Shown: piece by piece, positions 56,903-64,000 of the stretch
Layout: each line of letters begins with the position of its first letter
Position numbering within the stretch: position 1 is the first letter of the stretch
Assembly: GCA_017311185.1 (NCBI GenBank)
Contig: JAESUZ010005172.1
Location: 248,001 to 312,000, forward strand
Reading direction: 5' to 3'
From: Proteles cristata cristata
Taxonomy: Eukaryota; Chordata; Mammalia; Carnivora; Hyaenidae
DNA length: 64,000 nucleotides
Translations under genes and position numbers: made by a program
The notes under the pieces: generated by a model
The model's input: only the letters and a program-made list of their open reading frames with translations
Database searches by the model: none
What the model was told of the DNA's origin: nothing

Positions 56903-58505
56903 TGATGGGGATTTTTAAGTCCCCGTGAGTCCTGCCCAACCTCGTGCAGCCCATATTTCTCCGGTTGCATGTAAGCACATAGAAAACGCTTCATAGCAGA
57001 CTTCTCGCCCAAATCAACATACATGGAATATGTTGCAGTTCACTTATTTACTTACATAGCAACCTTGTCCAGAAAGGAAATGAAACAATTTTGGTGTGAA
57101 TTGTTTTTAGTGAACCTCATAATAACAACCAGATTCTCTTTTGAATACTTGTAACAGTCGTACTGAGCCAATATTTTATTTTGGAAAATGTTCATGACAG
57201 GATTTTTTTTCTCTTTAAAACACTGGCTGTACGTGGTGGGGAGGGGCCCTCAGCAGTAGCCCTGGCATCACAAACTTACAGGTCGGGACTGTAAAAGCAG
57301 AGAACCCAGAAGTTTTGCCTGAAATTGTCCACTTGGAGCCTGTATTTCCTGAGTAGACGCTCTTTCCCTTGCAGGCTGTTTCTGTCCAGCCCCCGAGGAA
57401 TGGAGGTGAGAGGACAGGCATGCTTGCCCTCATTTTATTCACATTCATATAAAGCCTCCTTCACTTGGCATTTGGGCTTTTGAATTACCCTTTTTACCCA
57501 CTGTAAGAAGTCTACATATTTAATGTTTTTCCCTTTTTATAAATGTGAGTGGTATGTAGGCTTAGATAATAGTAGATGAAGAGAGTTGTCAATTAGAGTG
57601 AGAAAGAGGACCTTCTAGGAGTGGAGGGAGAGAACAGGAGATGCGTGAGAAAAAAAAAGTCCATGTTGGGGAGCCCAGAGACATTTCCCCAGGATGCTTT
57701 CCAAGAGTGAGTAGATATTTCACTCTTTCTGTAGGTTTGCATTTGAGGGATGCAGACATACAGGGAGGTTAGGATACAGAGGAGCAGAAGGAACGGAGTA
57801 GGGGAATGGCAGAGGTAGGCGAGGTCTGTGTTCTCAGCGTCATTGTATCCATTGTTGACTGTGCTGTCCTTTGTCTGTGAGATAGCCTGGGGACGCACCT
57901 GAGGACTTGGGCTCACCACAGGACCCAGGGCTTTAATCCCGGTATGCCCTTGCCTTGGGAACACCGTGTCTTAGTTAATTCCTGAGTTTGTATCTTATCT
58001 ATAATTATAATTCTATGAAAAGCACTTTGTAAACTGTGAAGTGCTGTGGAAATATTAGTTATTGTGAGAATCTAAGACTTTTTAGTGTAGCACTTTATCC
58101 AGACCTTCCTTCTCTCTGGGTTTATGTTCCCCATTTGTTCCCATATCTTTAGTTTCTCTCCCTTTGGCAGTGTGACTAATCCCCTGTCCTCTGCCTCCCA
58201 GATTGCAGCTATTCAGCTCTGTTTATGGACTGATGGGAGGAGCCTCAAGGGCCCACTTTTTCTCTGTTATAGCAGAACAGCTTTCTAGACAGTCTTTCTC
58301 TAGGACTTCCAATGTTTTAGGGTGGGCATTTCAGGGATTAGGTTTGAATCAAGGGGAGGGGGAGTGATTTCCTTCCTAATAAGGAAATCAGTTTGAAGTA
58401 ATTGGAAACTTAAAGCAATTTTCACTCTGAAATCACATTCCTGTGTGTATATCATACACCAAGTCCCAGTGAATTAGTCTCTGAATCTAGCGTTTTAGTA
58501 GAACT
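56903..58505. other. Intron 11, central part
   Basis: Mixed composition with no recognised repeat. Antisense open frames at 57215-57964 have no support. Confidence 0.35.
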
Positions 58506-58507
58506 GA

Positions 58508-58790
58508 GATTGGTATGATATAGTGTGTGGGCCAAACCCAGCCCACCCCCCATTTGGTAAAGTTGTACTGGAACATGCCCTGCCCCATTCTGTGTCCCCG
58601 TGCGCTTGGACTGCAGTAGCAGAGCCGCGTCGCTGTGACAGAGATGGCATTGCCTGCACAGACTGAAATCCTCGCTCTCTGGCCCTTTGCAGAGAAAGTG
58701 CACTGGCCCGTGTTCTGGTAGAGCGTGCCCCTGGCGATCTGCATAGAATGGATACTGGTCCAGGAACCATGTGTATTAAATTCCCACCAC
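58508..58790 (-). repeat. hAT-type MITE relic, antisense
   Basis: 'gtgggccaaacccagcccac' and 'ctctctggccctttgcagag' are the reversed ends of the element class at 35400 and 47440. Multiple overlapping minus-strand open frames come from it. Confidence 0.7.
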
Positions 58791-58889
58791 AATAAATTTT
58801 TCAGGAAACCCTTCAAAATTTTTTTGAATATATTGACCTCACATGTGAGAGCCATGGTTGTAGATGATGTATATAATGAAAGGTGTCGC

Positions 58890-59113
58890 GGGGCACCTGG
58901 GTGGCTCGGTCTGTTGAGCCTCCGACTTCGGCTCATATCATGATCTCATGTCTTGTGAGTTCGAACCCCACATTGGGCTCTGTGCTGAGATCCTGGAGCC
59001 TGCTTCGGATTCTGTGTTTCCCTTTCTCTCTGTCCCTCCCCCACTTATTCCCTCTCCCTCTCTCTCCACCTCTCTCTCTCTCAAAAATAAGCATTAAAAA
59101 AACATTTAAAAAA
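58890..59113 (+). mobile_element. Carnivore SINE, sense, with target duplication
   Basis: It starts 'ggggcacctgggtggctcgg' and ends A-rich. ATAATGAAAGG flanks it at 58873-58883 and 59114-59124. It lies 160 bases before the exon 11 acceptor. Confidence 0.94.
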
Positions 59114-59272
59114 ATAATGAAAGGCATCATATGTTGAAATCTCCACCTAGCTAGACTGGTTAGAATACATAGTGATTTTTTGGGCTAATATGCTTTTTGA
59201 GTTTGTTTGTTTTTTTCCCTCCTTTGCTTTCTCTCCTGCCCTTTCTCCTTCCTCCACCAACCGATTAAACAG

Positions 59273-59407
59273 GTTTGAATTCCTCAGCAGCATCTGTAGC
59301 AAATAACAGCCGCCGTTCCGGGGAGCTCCGCCTGGGAGATCGTGTGCTGGTGGTAGGCCAGAGAATTGGTGTCATTAGGTTCTTCGGGACAACAAACTTT
59401 GCTCCAG
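59273..59407 (+). CDS. CLIP4: CLIP4 coding exon 11: first half of CAP-Gly domain 2 (residues 465-509)
   Basis: A 135-base symmetric exon (phase 1 to 1). The upstream sequence is a long pyrimidine tract and the acceptor ends TTAAACAG at 59272. After a short polar lead (LNSSAASVANNSRR) the peptide enters CAP-Gly 2: GELRLGDRVLVVGQRIGVIR followed by FFGTTNFAPG. The donor CCAG|GTAACT follows 59407. The intron interrupts the domain inside the FAPG-YWYG segment, a different place from the interruption in CAP-Gly 1. Skipping this exon would keep frame but destroy the domain. The 5' intron holds a sense SINE and a hAT-type relic. Confidence 0.93.
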
Positions 59408-60850
59408 GTAACTTGTCTGTGCGTTCTTTCCTCAGTTTGCATGCTTTAGGATACAAAAGGTTTAAAATTTTACACGTGGGTAAAACTTAACCGTAGAGAG
59501 TTCTCGATTAACAGCTGACACGGATGTTAGCTCTGATACCAAGAAAGCAATACAGTGATAAAACCACGGACTGTTTGTACTCAGGTTGACTGTTGTCCAT
59601 AATTTTTCCTTGTCAGCTGTGTTTTAGATTGTTTGGTGTTAAAATTAGTTGTTATTCTCCAACTTCACTCTCACTGATTGCCAAGCGTGCTAAATAACAG
59701 AGAGAAGATATTAGGATTAGATATTTGCTGAGGGTAATCTTAAAATGAGTTCCCGGCATAGAGCATTTATCAGAGCGGCTTGGAGAGAAAAGCCAACAAC
59801 AGGGTTCAAGGGAAGATGAAAAAGCTTTTGTGCACCCTGGGACTTTAAAAACACACGTTTGTGTATTTATATATTCATTTGAGCCTAGACTTAATAATTG
59901 TGTTTCCAAAAGTAAAGATTAGTTTTCTTTTGCATTTTCAGTGATTTTAATTTCAAATGTAGAAGCTGGTTGAGTGAAACCATGTTTGTGTGTTTTAAGT
60001 GGCAATATGCTATTTTGACACATGGTGGCATTGCAGCATTTGAGGAAAAGGTTACCTAGACCATTGATTTCAAGTTTGGAGCATTCTGTCAAGGACTGTG
60101 AAAGATCTGAGATTTTACCCGACCTGTGTAGGTGATCCGTTAGCTTGCCACAGCTTCCTAGATGCTAATGGAAGACATTAGGCTCCTGATTCAGATACAA
60201 GCCTTTCATACTCACAGCAGTGGCAGAAACCAGCGAGTCAGCGTTTAAACCCTTGCACTTGCTCCCCGAGCCCCATTCCCCGGGGCGACACCCGCAGTGG
60301 TTTATCCTACCAGAGAAGGGCTCTGAGCGTAAGGGATCAGAACCTCTGTGTTACACGACAAGCTTGCCTGTGTTTTGCGTGGGCCGGCCGCCTGCACTCT
60401 CTGTCCTCCAAGGCCTTCCTCTGTGCAGATACCCATGGACAGTCAGTGCCTCTGTTCATAAAACATGCAGAAACATGAGCGAGCCATGGAGATTTGTCTC
60501 CCCACATAGACTTTTTCATTATACTGCTTATAATTGCAATCCAGTTAATTGATTTGAAATGGGCTATGTGTTGTATAATTCATGTCCCTCATAGGTCTCC
60601 AGGTAGTAATTGAGATTAGTTAGGATGGTCTTAATACAGTTCTCAAATAAAAACTTAAGAATCCCAAAGGTAGGGTATTTTTTCACAATCTCCATGTCTT
60701 TGGAGTTCCCTTTCTCTCTATTAAACAAGTTTAGAATGGTTCGATACATTGACTTTTAATTTTTAATTCCTGATATTAAGCATTTAGAAATTTGTGAAGT
60801 CATAAGAAAACACAGACATTGGAAACTTTTCTGTTAAAGTCATTCTGTCC
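59408..60850. other. Intron 12, first part
   Basis: Unique-looking sequence. The open frames at 60220-60552 (+) and 60337-60519 (-) overlap and have no known product. Confidence 0.4.
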
Positions 60851-60851
60851 T

Positions 60852-61066
60852 TTTTTTTTTTTTTTAATGTTTTATTTATTTCTGAGAGAGAGAGAGACAG
60901 TGTGAGCAGAGGAGGGTCAGAGAGAGAGGGAGACACAGAATCTGAAGCAGGCTCCAGGCTCTGAGCTGTCAGCACAGGGCCCAATGAGGGGTTTGAACCC
61001 ACAAACTATGAAATCATGACCTGAGTGGAAGTTGGATGCTTAACCAACTAAGCCACCCAGGCACCT
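60852..61066 (-). mobile_element. Carnivore SINE, antisense
   Basis: T run at 60852-60866 then 'aatgttttatttatttctga'; head 'aagccacccaggcacctc'. Confidence 0.93.
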
Positions 61067-61085
61067 CTAAATCATTAGACACTTA

Positions 61086-61319
61086 AAAAAAATTTTTTTA
61101 ATGTCATTATTTATTTATTTATTTATTTGTTTGTTTATGTTTGAGAGACAGAGAGGGAGCGGGGGAGGAGCAGAGAGAGAGGGAGACATAGAATCTGAAG
61201 CAGGCCCTAGGCTCTGAGCTGTCGTTACAGAGCCTGATGCTGGGCTCGAACCCACAGACTGTGAGATCATGACCTGAGCCGAAGTCGGACGCTTAACTGA
61301 CTGAGCCACCCAGGGACCT
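61086..61319 (-). mobile_element. Carnivore SINE, antisense
   Basis: (TTTA)n tail side at 61108-61130; head 'gagccacccagggacctc'. It lies only 20 bases after the previous copy. Confidence 0.93.
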
Positions 61320-61779
61320 CAACCTTCTTTAATTATTTAAGAACTATTTGTGGTGTTGTAATGTGGGGAGGATAAAAATGAAAAGATTGTATGTTCCTTT
61401 TATGATTTATACAGTTCGGTATTTTTTTGTACTGTGCTTCTCTTAAACACACCGTATTCCTGAGTCAAGGACAGTTTCTTTTTCATTATAGCTTTTAGAT
61501 ATATTTTGGTCATACACAACTTGCATAATAATTTGTGCCAAATTTGTATACTTTCTTTCTCTCCTTTAACATACAACTCTGTAATTCGGCTTGTAAAATG
61601 TTTTTCCTATTTTTTCAAATTTTCAAATTTTACTATTTGAAGGCTCAGTGATCATGATGCTCTTTCATCATTTTGGTCATATGTGAAAATGCCAAGCCAC
61701 CCAGGCTTTGGGTTTTATAATAACCTAACAATTTTGGATAAAGTGCAGATGCTTTTAAAATTCAGTGTTCTTGTTCTAG

Positions 61780-61903
61780 GATATTGGTATGGTATAGAGC
61801 TCGAGAAACCCCATGGCAAGAATGATGGTTCAGTTGGAGGTGTGCAGTATTTTAGTTGTTCTCCAAGATACGGAATATTTGCTCCACCATCCAGGGTTCA
61901 AAG
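61780..61903 (+). CDS. CLIP4: CLIP4 coding exon 12: second half of CAP-Gly domain 2 (residues 510-550)
   Basis: The acceptor TTCTTGTTCTAG ends at 61779 and the donor CAAAG|GTGAGA follows 61903; 124 bases, phase 1 in and phase 2 out. The peptide YWYGIELEKPHGKNDGSVGG continues into QYFSCSPRYGIFAPPSRVQ. It carries the canonical GKNDG loop at residues 522-526, the groove aromatics and the closing GIFAP strand. This is the last coding exon in the window; the phase-2 exit must be completed by an exon beyond 64000. No exon-like sequence for the expected Ser/Arg-rich segment was seen between 61904 and 64000, where a LINE-1 takes up the last 1.4 kb. Confidence 0.93.
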
Positions 61904-62600
61904 GTGAGAACAATGGCATTTATGTCTATTCACAAGACCTTTTTGTAATTTGCATTGGTTTATAGTGAGAGTTCCTCATTTTGTAGTAAAAACATGCACT
62001 GCACCGACTTCAGCTCATGTCTTCTTTCAAGGGGTTAACCAACCACCTTCTTCAGAGAGAAGGCTCATGGAAAGCTAAATTTGCTTTGCTGAGGATTTGC
62101 AATTTTAAAACCCTCCTTTATTCCTCATTTGCAAACCCTATGAGTATGTGTAGGCTATTAGAAGTGGCGTTTGCTGCTAAGAACAGTGAGAGCAGCAAGC
62201 TTAATCTGTCATGCAAACAAAAGTAAAAATGCTCTCTGATTGCTTCAGTCACATCCTAACTACATTAAATTTCCTGCCAGCAGGCACCCCATTCATTCTC
62301 CTACAAACCTAATGGAACCAAAATGGCTTTTTCCTCTGATTTCTTTAGTTTTCAAAAATAGATAGGCAGTAGATCTTTGGGGGAAGTGAAGCTTTAAGGA
62401 TTTATATATAATATACCTCCTCGGTGTTTCTCCTTAAGATGGTACACTTTTGTAGCAGCTCACTCTGGCTTTAAAAAAAAATAAGTTGGGCAGAAATGAG
62501 TCCTTGTGAAATTCCAGGTTCCATTATGGGAAATGATTTATGTGCTGAAAGAAGTTGGCTCGACGTGCTTTTCAGTAGATGGGAAATGGGATACTAATCT
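61904..62600. other. Intron 13, start
   Basis: Unique-looking sequence with no exon. The 69-codon frame at 62017-62226 has no support. Confidence 0.45.
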
Positions 62601-62617
62601 TTATTTTTTTTTATTTT

Positions 62618-64000
62618 TATTTTTTTACAAATAGTTTATTGTCAAATTAGTTTCCACGTAACACTCAATGCTCATCCCCACAAGTGTCCTCCTCCATGCC
62701 CATCCCTTCTCCCCCCCACATCCATCAGTCCTCAGTTTTTGTCAGCATTCAAGAGTCTCTCATGGTTTGCCTCTCTCCCTTTCCCCCACCATTTCCGCCC
62801 TTCTTCTCCCCCTTGTTCCTCCGTCAAGTTCCTCCTAATCCTCCTATACGTGCAAATATATGATATTTGTCCTTCTCTGCCTGACTTATTTCGCTCAGCA
62901 TAACACCCTCAAGGTCCATCCATGTTGCTACACATGGCCAGATTTCATTGTTTCTCATTGCCATGTAGTATTCCATGGTATAGATAAACCACATCTTCTT
63001 GATCCATTCATCTGTGATGGACACTTAGGCTCTTTCCATGTTTTAGCTATTGTGGAGAGTGCTGCTATGAACATTGGGGTACATGTGCTCCTGTGCATCA
63101 GCATTTCTGTATCCCTCGGGTAAATTCCTTAGCAGTGCAATTGCTGGGTCATAGGGGAGTTCTATTGTTAGTTTCCTGAGGAACCTCCACACTGTTTTCC
63201 AGAGGAGCTGTACCAGTTTACATTCCCACCAACAGTGTAGGAGGGTGCCCGTTTCTCCACATCCTCGCCAGCATCTAGAGTTCTCCGATTGGCTCATTTT
63301 AGCCACTCTGACTGGCGTGAGGTGGTATCTCAGTGTGGTTTTGATTTGTATTTCCCTGATGAGGAGGGATGCTGAGCATCGTTTCATGTGTCTGTTGGCC
63401 ATCTGGATGTCCTCTTTGGAGAAGTGTCTGTTCATATCTTCTGCCCATTTCTTCACTGGGTTGTTTGTTTTTCGGGTGTAGAGTTTGGTGAGTTCCTTAT
63501 AGATTCTAGATATTAACCCTTTATCTGATATGTCATTTGCAACTATCTTTTCCCATTCCGTTGGTTGCCTATTAATTTTCTGGGTTGTTTCCTTGGCTGT
63601 GCAGAAGCTTTTAATCTTGATGAGGTCCCAACAGTTTATTTTTGCTCTTGATTCCCTTGCTTTTGGGGATGTGTCAAGTAAGAAGTTGCTGCGGTGGAGG
63701 TCAAGGAGGTTGTTTCCTGCTTTCTCCTCTAGGGTGTTGATAGTTTCCTGTCTCACGTTCAGGTCCTTTATCCATTTTGAGTTTATTTTTGTGCATGGTG
63801 TGAGAAAATGATCTAGTTTCATTCTTCTGCATGTTGCTGTCCAGTTCTCCCAACACCATCTGTTAAAAAGGCTGTCTTTTTTCCATTGGATATTCTTTCC
63901 TGCTTTGTCAAAGATTAGTTGGCTGTATACTTTTGGGTCCACTTCTGAGTTCTCAATTCTGTTCCATTGGTCTATGTGTCTGTTTTTGTGCCAATACCAT
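62618..64000 (-). mobile_element. LINE-1 3' part, antisense, continuing past the window
   Basis: It has the same 3' end as the copies at 26047 and 33844. Read on the minus strand, 63942-63043 is an open stretch of about 300 codons matching the C-terminal part of L1 ORF2 (for example [20 protein letters not shown], with the conserved Cys-His motif region). The ORF2 end then continues in other frames, so at least two frameshifts lie near 63000-63110 and the copy is dead. The 5' side lies beyond 64000. Confidence 0.95.

Larger units (their letters stand above)
13700..64000 (+). other. CLIP4: CLIP4 gene span (5' part; gene continues past the window)
   Basis: This is the extent of the one protein-coding gene recognised here. 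It has a CpG-island start near 13.7-14.0 kb and twelve coding exons from 21411 to 61903. Joined, the exons give 550 codons plus two bases with no stop, and the phases agree at every junction. The product follows the CLIP4 plan: ankyrin repeats, then CAP-Gly 1, a Ser-rich linker and CAP-Gly 2. The mammalian protein is about 705 residues by recall, so roughly 155 C-terminal residues with the third CAP-Gly should lie downstream. The largest introns are intron 2 (9.7 kb), intron 1 (about 7.4 kb) and intron 8 (6.3 kb). CLIP4 is a relative of CLIP-170 and CLIP-115 and is expected on microtubules. The transcription start is inferred, not seen. Confidence 0.93.

Noticed and set aside
59275..59490. 71-codon frame reading through the exon 11 donor
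   Set aside because: The GTAACT donor at 59408 and the continuation of CAP-Gly 2 at 61780 show that the extra codons are intronic.
63043..63942. Minus-strand frame of 299 codons as a host gene
   Set aside because: It is the C-terminal part of LINE-1 ORF2, followed by frameshifts, in a dead antisense copy.
1..64000. CRISPR arrays, operons, phage or mobile bacterial systems
   Set aside because: No spaced direct repeats of the right form, no bacterial gene layout; all signals are of a mammalian genome.

Overview
The window is mammalian nuclear DNA, almost certainly from a cat (Felidae). It carries about 34 copies of a tRNA-derived carnivore SINE of the cat type, antisense and sense LINE-1 fragments, and older MIR, L2 and hAT-type relics. 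It holds one recognisable protein-coding gene, CLIP4 (CAP-Gly domain containing linker protein family member 4, also called RSNL2), on the + strand. Gene identity rests on recall of the mammalian protein and on clean joining of twelve coding exons; no search was run.

Layout. 1-13.4 kb is intergenic: LINE-1 relics, seven antisense SINEs and MIR/L2 remnants, with no supportable gene. 13.39-14.33 kb is a dense CpG island, the likely CLIP4 promoter with a non-coding first exon; the best donor lies after 13979. The first coding exon is at 21411-21543, and eleven more follow at 31245, 32200, 33540, 36019, 39533, 43987, 50383, 54709, 55579, 59273 and 61780. Together they give 1652 coding bases (550 codons plus 2 bases) with every junction in phase and no internal stop. 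The rest of the gene, including the expected third CAP-Gly domain, lies beyond 64000. The window ends inside an antisense LINE-1.

The encoded part runs: N-terminal region (about residues 1-60), ankyrin repeats (about 65-215), a spacer, CAP-Gly 1 (about 285-345, core GKNNG), a Ser/Lys-rich linker, and CAP-Gly 2 (about 487-547, core GKNDG). CAP-Gly domains bind EEY/F-type C-terminal tails of tubulin and end-binding proteins, so a microtubule-associated role is expected.

Points worth a second look are mostly about splicing and repeat history: a GC-AG intron after 33701; two competing donors 5 bases apart after 39769, the second giving an immediate stop; a run of symmetric phase-1 exons encoding the linker and part of CAP-Gly 2; two young SINEs at one target site with three copies of the target sequence; two adjacent short duplications of 22-base period next to a perfect 24-base palindrome; and a diverged duplication of about 75 bases in intron 1. 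I found no operon, CRISPR array, phage or other previously undescribed system.
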